Source: Candidatus Bathyarchaeota archaeon
Lineage (GTDB): Archaea > Thermoproteota > Bathyarchaeia > TCS64 > B23
NCBI GenBank assembly: GCA_937898665.1
Contig: CALEIY010000128.1
Coordinates: 1-47,390, forward strand
DNA length: 47,390 bases
Reading direction: 5' to 3'
The translations under genes and the position numbers were made by a program. The notes under the pieces are model-generated. The model saw only the letters and a list, made by a program, of their open reading frames with translations, did not search any database and was not told the origin of the DNA. This document shows positions 23,712-31,597 of the stretch, one piece after another (position 1 is the first letter of the stretch; each line of letters starts with the position of its first letter).

Positions 23712-24389
23712 ATGAAGGTGCGGCTCGCAGCCCTCTTTACCGGTGGTAAGGACAGCACCTATGCGGCTCACCTCGCCGAAGATCTAGGCGAACTCAGATA
23801 CCTGGTGACGATGATCCCACAGCGAGAAGACAGCTGGATGTTCCACACCGTGAATATAGGGCTGGCATCCCTGATAGCCGAGGCCTACGGCGTGGAGCAT
23901 GTAGCAGCATCCACCTCCGGCGTCAAGGAGGAGGAGCTCCAAGACCTGAGGAGGGTTCTTGAAGGCCTCGACGTCGACGCCGTCATCTCAGGCGCCATAG
24001 CCTCAAACTATCAGCGGAGACGCATAGACAAACTCTGCCAACAGCTCGGCCTCAAGCATATCACACCCCTATGGGGGAGAAACTCCGCCGAGCTGTTGAA
24101 GGAGATGCTGGAGGCAGGCCTCAGGATCATGGTTACAGGTGTAGCGGCTCTGGGCTTAGATGAGCGCTGGCTTGGCAGGATCATCGATGAAGAGGCCCTC
24201 AGGGAGCTGTTGGAGCTGAATCGGCGATATGGCATCAACATATGTGGCGATGGAGGCGAGATGGAGACACTGGTGCTGGATGCCCCCTGGTTCAGATATA
24301 GGGTTGAGATCCTGGAGGCGGAGAGGCTGTGGGACGGTATAAGTGGGGTATACCACATTCGGAGGGCGGAGCTTATACCTAAAGGCTAG
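23712..24389 (+). CDS. dph6: diphthine-ammonia ligase
   Basis: Last step of diphthamide formation on elongation factor 2: ATP-dependent amidation of diphthine. The PP-loop ATP site is at the start (ALFTGGKDSTYAAHLAE, SGGKDS-like) and the family-defining ICGDGGEMETLVLDAPWF block is near residue 180-195. 225 aa is the usual size of the archaeal single-domain form. ATG 23712 gives MKVRLAALFTGGKDS. Its TAG interlocks with the stop of the small zinc-protein gene by 4 bp. Confidence 0.94.
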   Translation: MKVRLAALFTGGKDSTYAAHLAEDLGELRYLVTMIPQREDSWMFHTVNIGLASLIAEAYGVEHVAASTSGVKEEELQDLRRVLEGLDVDAVISGAIASNYQRRRIDKLCQQLGLKHITPLWGRNSAELLKEMLEAGLRIMVTGVAALGLDERWLGRIIDEEALRELLELNRRYGINICGDGGEMETLVLDAPWFRYRVEILEAERLWDGISGVYHIRRAELIPKG

Positions 24390-24592
24390 AAGGGTTTAAA
24401 CCTCCACTTCTCCACCAGCCGCTCCTTCTTCCGCCTCCTCTTAAACTCCTTATAATGCTCCTCGCAGAGATATGCCCTCCGACCCTCGACATCCAGACCC
24501 GCAGCCTTAGCCCTCTCAACGGAGACGGATCTCACAGCCGGCTTAGAGCAGCCCTTAACGCTGCATCCGACGCCTCTTTTAACCCTCCCCAT
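24386..24592 (-). CDS. small archaeal zinc-binding protein
   Basis: 68-aa basic protein with a treble-clef-like metal site: Cys9 and Cys14 (GCSVKGCSKP) plus CEEH near residue 43-46 (AYLCEEHYKEFKRRRKK). The Lys/Arg-rich C-terminus suggests nucleic acid or ribosome binding. It resembles a conserved archaeal protein family without a known function. ATG 24592 is preferred to the longer frame because it has a CTTTAAAG box 30.5 nt upstream (24619-24626). Confidence 0.75.
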   Translation of the reverse strand: MGRVKRGVGCSVKGCSKPAVRSVSVERAKAAGLDVEGRRAYLCEEHYKEFKRRRKKERLVEKWRFKPF

Positions 24593-24618
24593 GGCGACGA
24601 GTAGAATAGGCTGACTGC

Positions 24619-24626
24619 CTTTAAAG
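24619..24626 (-). promoter_or_regulatory. TATA-like box of the small zinc-protein gene
   Basis: CTTTAAAG, centred 30.5 nt before ATG 24592 on the minus strand; a self-complementary box in an otherwise short spacer. Confidence 0.45.
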
Positions 24627-24653
24627 GCTTTCACAATCTAGTGCAAAAAGGGG

Positions 24654-25133
24654 TTAGCCAGGCCTGATGTTGAAGGGGGTTAGGGCCCTGGCCTCGATGC
24701 CTCCCCCCTCGATCTCATAGGCGGCGTAGAACTCAACGACGTAGCCCTCACCCTCATGGGAGAGCATTAGGGCATCGATGGTCAGCGTATCCCCCGCTCC
24801 CAGGGGGTCTCCATCGAGGAGCTCCTCTGTGGTCATCACCTCTCCCTCGACGAGCCATCTATGGGGCAGAGCCACATGGACCTCCTCATCTTCGATCTCC
24901 AGGACGAGGATGCGCCCCTCCACCAGTAGGAGCTTCCCCTCCAGCGTCGTCGCCTCTCCATGGGTTAGGATGAAGCGTATCAGCCTCCATCGGCAGCAGG
25001 GATGTCGCCTAGGGGAGACACCTCCACCCTGCTCTCCCTCCCCCTCGCCCTGAGACCAGCCCAGGGGTAGGAGGGTCAAGCCTCCTAGGGCGATGAGAAG
25101 GGAGAGCATCAGTGCGATATGCTTCCTCTCCAT
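24654..25133 (-). CDS. secreted or membrane-anchored hypothetical protein
   Basis: I do not recognise a family. About 159 aa: an N-terminal signal segment (MERKHIALMLSLLIALGGL), a Gly/Glu-rich linker with two adjacent Cys (RRHPCCRW), then a beta-rich domain (TTLEGKLLLVEGRILVLEIE and onwards) that could be an OB-like barrel. It is probably exported. GTGG-rich sequence 4-5 nt before ATG 25133 acts as a ribosome-binding site, and TTTTAAAT at 25164-25171 may be its TATA box. In-frame ATG 25148 is an alternative. Confidence 0.6.
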   Translation of the reverse strand: MERKHIALMLSLLIALGGLTLLPLGWSQGEGEGEQGGGVSPRRHPCCRWRLIRFILTHGEATTLEGKLLLVEGRILVLEIEDEEVHVALPHRWLVEGEVMTTEELLDGDPLGAGDTLTIDALMLSHEGEGYVVEFYAAYEIEGGGIEARALTPFNIRPG

Positions 25134-25214
25134 CTTTCCACCGGTCATTGATATTAGGTTTAGTTTTAAATTCATTTCTCACTTATGGTGTGTATCAGCG
25201 GTGTAGACCATAGA

Positions 25215-25523
25215 TCAATCCCCTAGGAGCTCCTCCTCCAGGTGTATGAGGAGGCCGAGGCGCTTCTCCCACCGCTTATAGAAGGAGTGTTGCCTATAGG
25301 CAAGATAGGCGTTGTAGAGCAGCGCAACTAGTAAGATAAGGGTGAGGACTCTCCATATTAAGCCCTCCCGTAGGAGTCTGGGTATGAAGAGGAGGATGAG
25401 GATGCCTGTAGTCAATAGGCTGAGCAGGGAGCCTGTCCTAAACCTATCCCACTCCCCCTCGATCTCTAGGAGGAAGTCATGGAGCGTCCTCAGGGGTAGG
25501 GCCCTCTCCCTCTCGCCTCCCAT
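25215..25523 (-). CDS. small membrane protein with two helices
   Basis: About 102 aa, no family recognised. A polar N-terminal part (RTLHDFLLEIEGEWDRFRTG) leads into two adjacent transmembrane helices (LLSLLTTGILILLFIP and VLTLILLVALLYNAYLA), then a basic and acidic tail (HSFYKRWEKRLGLLIHLEEE). Both ends are probably cytoplasmic. ATG 25523 has TAAAAC-type AT sequence about 31 nt upstream; TTG 25541 would add six residues. It follows the winged-helix gene at 25575-25832 on the same strand. Confidence 0.6.
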   Translation of the reverse strand: MGGERERALPLRTLHDFLLEIEGEWDRFRTGSLLSLLTTGILILLFIPRLLREGLIWRVLTLILLVALLYNAYLAYRQHSFYKRWEKRLGLLIHLEEELLGD

Positions 25524-25574
25524 CAGATACAGCCTCCCCAACTCCGCTGATAAAACCTATTCACCATAGGTGAA

Positions 25575-25832
25575 TTAGAGGATGGAAGGGAGCGCCTCCC
25601 TAAGGCGATCATAGATCTCTCTCCCCCGCTTAGAGATGTAACAGTTACCCCTCTCATTCTCCTCCACCAGTCCCCGCTCCTTCAGATAGTTGAGGTGTTT
25701 GAGGAAGTCGTCATAGCTGAGGGTCGTAGCCCTCCTCCATATATGAGTGCGAGGCTGAGGCTCGGGGTTGAAGTAGAGGTATTCAAGTATCTCAAAGCGT
25801 ATCTGAACCGCCCCCTTCCTCCTCCGCCCCAT
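25575..25832 (-). CDS. small winged-helix DNA-binding protein
   Basis: 85 aa, a single winged-helix domain: basic start (MGRRRKGAVQIRFEILEYLY), recognition-helix region TTLSYDDFLKHLNYLKERGLVEE and wing NCYISKRGREIYDRL. It resembles the stand-alone archaeal winged-helix proteins (Sso10a-like/HTH_45). It probably binds DNA as a dimer and regulates local genes; targets are unknown. GTATAAGA (25857-25864) centred 28.5 nt upstream of ATG 25832 indicates a leaderless mRNA. Confidence 0.78.
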   Translation of the reverse strand: MGRRRKGAVQIRFEILEYLYFNPEPQPRTHIWRRATTLSYDDFLKHLNYLKERGLVEENERGNCYISKRGREIYDRLREALPSIL

Positions 25833-25856
25833 CTTAAAAGGGAAGTTGAGGGGAGG

Positions 25857-25864
25857 GTATAAGA
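25857..25864 (-). promoter_or_regulatory. TATA-like box of the winged-helix gene
   Basis: Reads TCTTATAC on the minus strand; centred 28.5 nt from ATG 25832. Confidence 0.45.
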
Positions 25865-25919
25865 CTCTATGGGCGACAACTCTTTAACCTAGACCCCTCC
25901 GATACTAAGCGATAAAAAG

Positions 25920-26741
25920 TTGGCCGTCGGAATAACCCTCTCAACAAAAGACCAGGTCGGAGCCACCCTGCTTCCTATGCTCATGGAGTGGGGCTTCGAG
26001 GAGACGGAGCATCTAGGGGTGCTGAGGTGGAGAGGACTCTACCTTATCGTCGTCGACGAACCCATAGTCCCCACGGAGGGCTATAAGCCGAGGATCAAGC
26101 CCTACCCCATCGACTATGATGGATTGGCTGAGCAGCTCGGCATAGAATACTACGTCGTCGCCTATAGGCATGCCTCTAAGAGTGGAGCCCCCTGCCTGAC
26201 GGTTCATGCACCTGGAAACTTCGGCGAGGCCCTCTATGGGGGTCGACCGAGGGAGCTCCAGAGGACTGTGGCCAAGCCCATGAGAAGCATCTTCCTGAGG
26301 TTAAGGGAGAATCCGCCGGAGGGCTATGCTGTAAGCCTTGAGGCGACGCATCACTCCCCGACGAGCTTCAAGACCCCCATGTTCTTCGCGGAGATCGGGA
26401 GCACCCCAGAGCAGTGGACGGATCCCGAGGCGGCGGAGCATCTCGCCTCCGCCATCCTTGAGGGCGTCTTCGAGGTGGGGGAGGCCCCCGTCGCCATAGG
26501 CTTTGGGGGAGGCCACTACTGCCCGAAGTTCACCGAGCTGGAATCCGAGATGGCCTTCGGCCACATCTGCGCCAAGTATGCCCTCGACCTCCTCGACGAG
26601 GAGCTTGTGAGGCAGATGGTGGAGAGAACCGTCGACGGCGTCGAGGCTGCGATCCTCGACCATAAGGGGATGAAGAGTCGACAACGGAGAAGGGTTGAGG
26701 AACTCCTCAGAGAGCTGGACATCGAATATGAGCGTAGATAG
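25920..26741 (+). CDS. dtdA: D-aminoacyl-tRNA deacylase, archaeal/plant type (DTD2, GEK1)
   Basis: Removes D-amino acids mistakenly attached to tRNA. The archaeal family is unrelated to bacterial DTD and carries the signatures seen here: LTVHAPGNFGE, LEATHHSPTSFKTPMFF, EIGSTPEQW and GFGGGHYCPKFTELE with a His-rich metal site. 273 aa is typical. The start is TTG 25920: the opening strand VGITLSTKDQVG is conserved, and the next ATG (25977) would remove it. It faces the DUF72 gene with no spacer between the two stops. Confidence 0.93.
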   Translation: MAVGITLSTKDQVGATLLPMLMEWGFEETEHLGVLRWRGLYLIVVDEPIVPTEGYKPRIKPYPIDYDGLAEQLGIEYYVVAYRHASKSGAPCLTVHAPGNFGEALYGGRPRELQRTVAKPMRSIFLRLRENPPEGYAVSLEATHHSPTSFKTPMFFAEIGSTPEQWTDPEAAEHLASAILEGVFEVGEAPVAIGFGGGHYCPKFTELESEMAFGHICAKYALDLLDEELVRQMVERTVDGVEAAILDHKGMKSRQRRRVEELLRELDIEYERR

Positions 26742-27914
26742 TTAGAGGGCTTTGAAACGCCATCTGTCTCGCTCCTCCCATATGCGCTCCAGAAGCCTCC
26801 TGGCCAGCTCCTCTGGGAGGCTTAGGAAGAGCCTCGCGAGATGCTTACACATCCGCTTCTCGCCCACCCCCTTCCTCCAGTCATCGCAGTCATGCCTGAT
26901 GACTCTGCCCTCGACGTCGATCTCTATGGTGTATCCCCTGATGTAGGCCTCAACATACTCGGGGTCAGCCCTTATGATCTCGACCTCCCCCTCATCCATG
27001 CCCTCGGCTCGAATAAGCCTGGAGGTGGTTGTGAACCTCAATAGGAGATCCGCGACGCCGAGGCCCTCACCATAGGCCTCAAGCGGTCTGATGTCTACAG
27101 GTCTTAGAACCTGCTCCCTAAACTCCTTGATGTGTTTTAAAACCTTCAACTGCTCCGGCGTCGCCTCACCTAGAAGCTTCAGCAGCTCTATGGCGTTCTT
27201 CACGGCGTTAGCTGAGAAGTGGTTGTTGAAATAGCCGTAAACCTTCTCAGCCCTCCGCTCAGCCTCCCTCACCTTTGGAACCCAGCTCTCCAGCTCATCC
27301 TCGCTGTATTCATAGTCGTACCAGATGCGGCGTCCATGGCCATGCCATCGGATATAGGCGAAGTCAGCAGTCACCTCCACCTCCGGCGGGAGGAGAGGCT
27401 CATCGACGATGGTGTATGCAACGCCGTAGCTCCTCAACAGCTTCCAGGTCTCACCCCTCATCCAGGAGGGATGTCTAAACTCCACGGCCCACTCATAGTG
27501 TTCAGGGAGTATGTCGAGGAACCTCTCTAGATCCTCTACATGCCTCTCATAACTGAATTTTGGTCTGAGCTGTATGAGGATCGGCCCCAACTTCTCAGCC
27601 AGCGGCCTCATCAGGTCTAGGAAACGCTCTAAATCCTCCTCAACTCCCTCCTCCAGCCTCAGCCACTTGTCATGGGTGATGACCTTCGGCAACTTAACGG
27701 CGTAGATGAAGCCTGGCGGCGCGTACCTATACCAGCCCCTAACCATCCCACGGGTTGGGTATCGATAGAAGGTGGAGTTCACCTCAACCGTTGGGAAAAC
27801 CTCGACATAGCGTCGGAGCATACCCCGCCCAGCTCTATAGAAGGGGCCAATCCACTCATCATAGCTCCAGCCACTGGTTCCAATGAGGAGGGACAAGGAT
27901 TCACCCATCCTCAT
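26742..27914 (-). CDS. DUF72 TIM-barrel protein fused to a SWIM-type zinc finger
   Basis: 390 aa. The first 240 residues are a DUF72 (YecE-like) barrel: IGTSGWSYDEW, the VEVNSTFYRYP strand, FIYAVKLPKVITH, WAVEFRHPSWM and YGYFNNHFSANAV are its landmarks. The remaining 150 residues end in a SWIM-like zinc finger (a first Cys in RHDCDDW and a second Cys plus His in MCKHLARLF), preceded by a strand pair (YTIEIDVEGRVIRHDC). DUF72 enzymes have no firm function; SWIM fingers bind DNA or proteins. ATG 27914 starts the gene. SWIM ligands are spaced unusually and the metal site is inferred. Confidence 0.8.
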   Translation of the reverse strand: MRMGESLSLLIGTSGWSYDEWIGPFYRAGRGMLRRYVEVFPTVEVNSTFYRYPTRGMVRGWYRYAPPGFIYAVKLPKVITHDKWLRLEEGVEEDLERFLDLMRPLAEKLGPILIQLRPKFSYERHVEDLERFLDILPEHYEWAVEFRHPSWMRGETWKLLRSYGVAYTIVDEPLLPPEVEVTADFAYIRWHGHGRRIWYDYEYSEDELESWVPKVREAERRAEKVYGYFNNHFSANAVKNAIELLKLLGEATPEQLKVLKHIKEFREQVLRPVDIRPLEAYGEGLGVADLLLRFTTTSRLIRAEGMDEGEVEIIRADPEYVEAYIRGYTIEIDVEGRVIRHDCDDWRKGVGEKRMCKHLARLFLSLPEELARRLLERIWEERDRWRFKAL

Positions 27915-27962
27915 CTCATCCGCCGTCGATATTAAACCCTCGGATACCGGTTAATCCAGCCT

Positions 27963-28148
27963 CTAAGGCCCTCTGAGGCCGAGCATCTCCCTAGTCTCCT
28001 CAGGAATCGCTATGGGGAGATCCAGCTCCCCAACGATCTCGTCGACTGTGCAGGGAACATAAGGTGTCTCAGCCTTGGAGACATATTCCCCTCCAGTTAT
28101 GGCTGCGGTTATGATTAGAGGCTCCATGGGATCCCAGTGGCCCTCCAA
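27963..28148 (-). pseudogene. internally deleted beta-keto acid cleavage enzyme (DUF849) remnant
   Basis: A 61-codon frame. Residues 10-38 (PLIITAAITGGEYVSKAETP onwards to TVDEIV) match the N-terminal strand and loop of the beta-keto acid cleavage enzyme family (DUF849). Residues 43-60 (DLPIAIPEETREMLGLRG) match its extreme C-terminus, where ATP-x-EAR-x-ILGL-like sequence is usual. The roughly 220 residues in between, with the metal-binding and catalytic residues, are missing, yet the frame is kept. No enzyme activity is possible. TTG 28148 is 26.5 nt from the shared TATA box; ATG 28127 is an alternative start. It may be a decaying gene, an expressed mini-protein, or an assembly artefact. Confidence 0.55.
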
Positions 28149-28170
28149 CGGGAAATGGTTTTGGACAACC

Positions 28171-28178
28171 CTTTAATG
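28171..28178. promoter_or_regulatory. shared TATA-like box between the DUF849 remnant and HAD genes
   Basis: CTTTAATG (CATTAAAG on the other strand), centred at 28174.5, exactly 26.5 nt from both TTG 28148 and ATG 28201. Confidence 0.5.
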
Positions 28179-28200
28179 CGGTTCATCCTAATGCTCTGAG

Positions 28201-28845
28201 ATGCCGATAGAGGTTGTCAGCTTCGACATGGAGGGAACCCTCATAACGCCTCGGTTCAGCGAACTCATCTGGGAGTACGACATCCCACGGCTCTACGCCG
28301 AGCGACATGGCCTAACCCTGGAGGAGGCGAGGCGTAGGGTATTCGAGGAGTATATGGAGATCGGCGATGAGCGCCCAGAGTGGTATGACATCGAATACTG
28401 GTTTAGGAGATTGGATCTACCAGGAGATTGGAGGGAACTCCTGGAGATGAGGCGAGACGCCATAGAGCCATATCCGGAGGTTAGAGCGGTTCTGGAGAGG
28501 CTCTCCGAGGATTACAGGTTGATAGTCACCTCAAACACCATTAGGGAGTTTCTGGAGGTTCAGCTCCAGGGCCTAGAGGGCTTCTTCACCCACATCTTCT
28601 CAGCCCCATCAGATTTCGGCGAGGTAAAGAAGACAGCTGGCTTCTATAGGCGTATCTGCGGCATCGTCGGCGTCAAGCCTAGCTCCATGGCCCATGTGGG
28701 AGACCACTGGAGATTCGACTACCTCGCTCCCAGGTCTATAGGCATAGAGGCCTACTACCTGGATCGGGTCGATGAGAGAGTGGGGAAGCATGTAGTCCAT
28801 GATTTAGAGGAGTTTGAGCGTAGGATCAGGCTTCTTGATGGATGA
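28201..28845 (+). CDS. HAD-superfamily hydrolase with a DxE motif
   Basis: 214 aa, probable small-molecule phosphatase. Motif I is SFDMEGTLI: the nucleophile Asp8 is present, but the second acid of the usual DxD is Glu10. Motif II is VTSN (about residue 104), motif III Lys is in GEVKKTAGFY, and motif IV is HVGDHWRFDY. A helical cap lies between about 20 and 85. Glu in place of the acid/base Asp is found in some archaeal and phosphoserine-phosphatase-like members, so activity may remain. ATG 28201 is leaderless, with a box 26.5 nt upstream. Confidence 0.85.
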   Translation: MPIEVVSFDMEGTLITPRFSELIWEYDIPRLYAERHGLTLEEARRRVFEEYMEIGDERPEWYDIEYWFRRLDLPGDWRELLEMRRDAIEPYPEVRAVLERLSEDYRLIVTSNTIREFLEVQLQGLEGFFTHIFSAPSDFGEVKKTAGFYRRICGIVGVKPSSMAHVGDHWRFDYLAPRSIGIEAYYLDRVDERVGKHVVHDLEEFERRIRLLDG

Positions 28846-28892
28846 TGAATTCATAACTCTTTAAATGCTTGTTAACATCCTTTACAGACAGC

Positions 28893-30095
28893 ATGTTGAG
28901 TTCACTGCTGATACTCCTCACCCTTCTAACATCACTTCAGGGAGCCTATACGCCGCTGGAGCTGACCATCAGAGTCTATGATGACGGCTACGTCGCCGTG
29001 GACTACATCATCTCCCTTGATCCCACCCTAGTTGAGGTGAATGTCACCCTCTTCGGCCTCCTCTATCAAGATCTCATGGTCGAGGATCAGGAGGGGCTAC
29101 CCCTAAACTACTCAGAGTTTGAAGGTGGAATAAAGATCGAGAGCCTAGGCTCCACATCCGCCCACATAACCTACACAACTCCAGACCTGACGAATAAGAC
29201 TGGCCGCCTCTGGCTTCTCTCAATCGAGACGCCGATATCCGCGACCATCATACTTCCGGAGGGGGCTGCGATAATGGGGTTAAGTGAAATCCCCCTCTCC
29301 CTCACGACGGTGGATGACTCACCGCTTCTCATCATGCCTCCTGGGAGGGTGGAGATCTACTATGCCCTAGGGGTTGTGGGGACTAGGGAGCATGCCATGG
29401 CGCTCATAAAGGAGGGGGAGGCAAAGCTGGAGGAGGCGAAGTCTGAGGGATTGAAGGTTGAGGAGGCTGAGAAACTACTGGAGGATGCCTACAGAGAGCT
29501 GGAGGGGGGGAATTACGCCCAAGCTGAGGAGCTCGCCTCAAAGGCCCTGGAGGAGATCACGGGGATCATCGAGGAGGCCCATGAAGCGATGGAGGCGATG
29601 AAATCAGCTGAGGAAGCTATAGACAAGGCGAGGGGGGAGGGTAGAACTAAGGGATTGGAGGCGGCGGAGAGGCTTCTACAAAAGGCCTCTGAGGCCTATA
29701 AAGCGGGAGACTACGTCGAGGCTGAGAGCCTAGCCTTGAAGGCTAGGGAGGTGGCTGAGGCGGCGGAGAGGCCTTTAACCCCCTATGTCTACATCACCGT
29801 CGGCGGAGCCGTGGCAGCGGCGGCTATCGCATTCCTTCTACGACGGTGGAGACGCGATGAGATCGACGTGGAGGAGCTCCTGGAGAAACGCCCCGACCTC
29901 AGATTCGAGGATAGAGAAGTCATCAGATTTCTCGCCGAGGCTGGGGGAGAAGCCTTCGCCTCTGAGATCAGGGATCGCTTCAACATCCCCAGGACAAGTG
30001 CCTGGAGGCTGATCAAGAGATTGGAGCGGGAGGGACTCGTAGAGGTGAGGAAGGTGGGTGGACATAGCCTCGTTAGATTGAGGAGGATGGAATAG
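28893..30095 (+). CDS. membrane-tethered winged-helix transcription regulator
   Basis: About 400 aa. A signal segment (MLSSLLILLTLLTSLQG) leads to an external beta-rich domain with several N-glycosylation sequons (NVT, NYS, NKT), then an Ala/Glu-rich coiled coil with TPR-like repeats (ELEGGNYAQAEELASKALEE), one transmembrane helix (YITVGGAVAAAAIAFLL) and a cytoplasmic winged helix (SEIRDRFNIPRTSAWRLIKR). This is a one-protein sensor that binds DNA from the membrane. ATG 28893 is preferred because TTTAAAT lies about 31 nt upstream; a TTG at 28869 would precede the signal peptide. The next gene encodes a secreted coiled-coil protein of similar build. Confidence 0.82.
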   Translation: MLSSLLILLTLLTSLQGAYTPLELTIRVYDDGYVAVDYIISLDPTLVEVNVTLFGLLYQDLMVEDQEGLPLNYSEFEGGIKIESLGSTSAHITYTTPDLTNKTGRLWLLSIETPISATIILPEGAAIMGLSEIPLSLTTVDDSPLLIMPPGRVEIYYALGVVGTREHAMALIKEGEAKLEEAKSEGLKVEEAEKLLEDAYRELEGGNYAQAEELASKALEEITGIIEEAHEAMEAMKSAEEAIDKARGEGRTKGLEAAERLLQKASEAYKAGDYVEAESLALKAREVAEAAERPLTPYVYITVGGAVAAAAIAFLLRRWRRDEIDVEELLEKRPDLRFEDREVIRFLAEAGGEAFASEIRDRFNIPRTSAWRLIKRLEREGLVEVRKVGGHSLVRLRRME

Positions 30096-30160
30096 ATGTT
30101 TCAGGAGGTTCCGCCGGGTTCCTCTAATATCGCCAATTCGAGGGTCATGGTGGTGATGTG

Positions 30161-31597
30161 ATGAGGCGGCTGATGGCTATACTTATCCTCGCCCTGGTGA
30201 CCGCTATGCTCCCCGTCAATCCGGCCTCAGCTCAAGGCCTAACCGTGGAGATCGAGGGGAGGTATCAGAATCCTGGAGGAGTTGTATCTATACATGGATC
30301 AGCTAGACCTGGAGCTGAGGTCTCCATAGTGGTCACATCGGCTCTGGGTGTCGTGATATTGAACACGACGGTGGAGGCCGATGAGGATGGATGCTACAGC
30401 CTAGAGCTATTCCTACAGGCGAATGCCACCCCAGGCCTCTATAAGGTCTCAGCCTACAGCGACGGCGAATCGGTGGAGAGGAGCTTCACAGTCACCATAT
30501 CATCGCTGGAGACCATAGCTGAGAAGCTGATACGGATCGCGAATATGAGTAGGATGAAGGTGGAGACCCTAATGGAGAGGCTGAACGACTCAGGCGTAGA
30601 GATCCCTGAGGAGGCGGTGGAGAGCTATGAGAACGGCGTGGAGACCCTCAGCAAAGCCGTGGAGGCGTTGAAGGGAGATGATCCAAGCGGAGCCATCGAG
30701 TATGCCCTGAAATCCCTAGAGGGCTTCAGGGCGGCCATGGGGATCCTATTTGAGGAGGCTCCGAGGACCACCGCTGAGGATCTAGCGGAGAAGATGAGGA
30801 TCCTTAAGACGGCAATAGAGAGGGCCTACAGCTTCCTAGAGAGGGTTGAGGAGCTGGCGGATAGATTGGAGGGGGAGGGCTACGACGTCTCAGAGGCGCG
30901 AAGCCTCTTGGAGGAGGCGAGAACACACCTGGAGGAGGCTGAGAGGCTCCTAAGCGACGGAGACATCGACGATGCGGCGAGGGAGCTGGCCTCAGCCCGC
31001 GGCCTGATGGGGAGAGCCTGGGGCTACCTACATAAGTTGATGGCTGACGTGAGGGAGAAGCGCATAGAGAGATTCCTAAATCACACGGAGAGGCGTATAG
31101 AGGCTTTGAAGGCTAGGGTCGAAGCCCTACGGGGGAGGGTTCCAGACGAGAAGCTGGATAGATGCCTAGAGCGACTAGATAGAGTTGAGGAGAGACTTGA
31201 GAGGATCAGGGAACACCTGAGAGAGAGGGAGATGGGAGCCATCGTCGAGGAGCTTTACAACGCCTCGAGGGATATGGGAAGGGCCCTAGGGGAGGTGGAG
31301 GGAGACTACTCTAGGCTGCTGAGGGAGATGGATAGGCTTCAGGCGAAGATGCTGACGCTGAACGCCACCGCGAGAGGTATAGCCCTCAGAGGGGGAGATG
31401 CGACGGAGATAAGGGAGGAGGCTGAGAGGGCCAAGATGAGGCTGAGGTCGATGATCGAGCATCTAAGGGAGAGAAGGGAAAACGTGAGGAGGATCGTGAG
31501 ACACATCATCCAACATAGAGAGGAGCTGACTAAGTATGCCGAGAAGTTGAGGGAGAGGGCTGAGGAGACCTCCAAAACCTCTCAAACTCATAGATGA
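30161..31597 (+). CDS. secreted coiled-coil protein with an Ig-like domain
   Basis: About 478 aa. Signal peptide (RRLMAILILALVTAMLPVNPASAQ) followed by a beta-sandwich (about 28-115; VSIHGSARPGAEVSIVV, typical of MG2/carboxypeptidase-regulatory-like folds), then about 350 residues of charged helices predicted to form long coiled coils, with repeats (LLEEARTHLEEAERLLSDGD) like those of the preceding membrane regulator. No C-terminal anchor is seen. It may be a surface or S-layer-stalk-like protein or a partner of the regulator (inference). GTG 30158 is directly before ATG 30161; GGTGGTG precedes both. The 3' end overlaps Nep1 by 68 bases. Confidence 0.75.
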   Translation: MRRLMAILILALVTAMLPVNPASAQGLTVEIEGRYQNPGGVVSIHGSARPGAEVSIVVTSALGVVILNTTVEADEDGCYSLELFLQANATPGLYKVSAYSDGESVERSFTVTISSLETIAEKLIRIANMSRMKVETLMERLNDSGVEIPEEAVESYENGVETLSKAVEALKGDDPSGAIEYALKSLEGFRAAMGILFEEAPRTTAEDLAEKMRILKTAIERAYSFLERVEELADRLEGEGYDVSEARSLLEEARTHLEEAERLLSDGDIDDAARELASARGLMGRAWGYLHKLMADVREKRIERFLNHTERRIEALKARVEALRGRVPDEKLDRCLERLDRVEERLERIREHLREREMGAIVEELYNASRDMGRALGEVEGDYSRLLREMDRLQAKMLTLNATARGIALRGGDATEIREEAERAKMRLRSMIEHLRERRENVRRIVRHIIQHREELTKYAEKLRERAEETSKTSQTHR

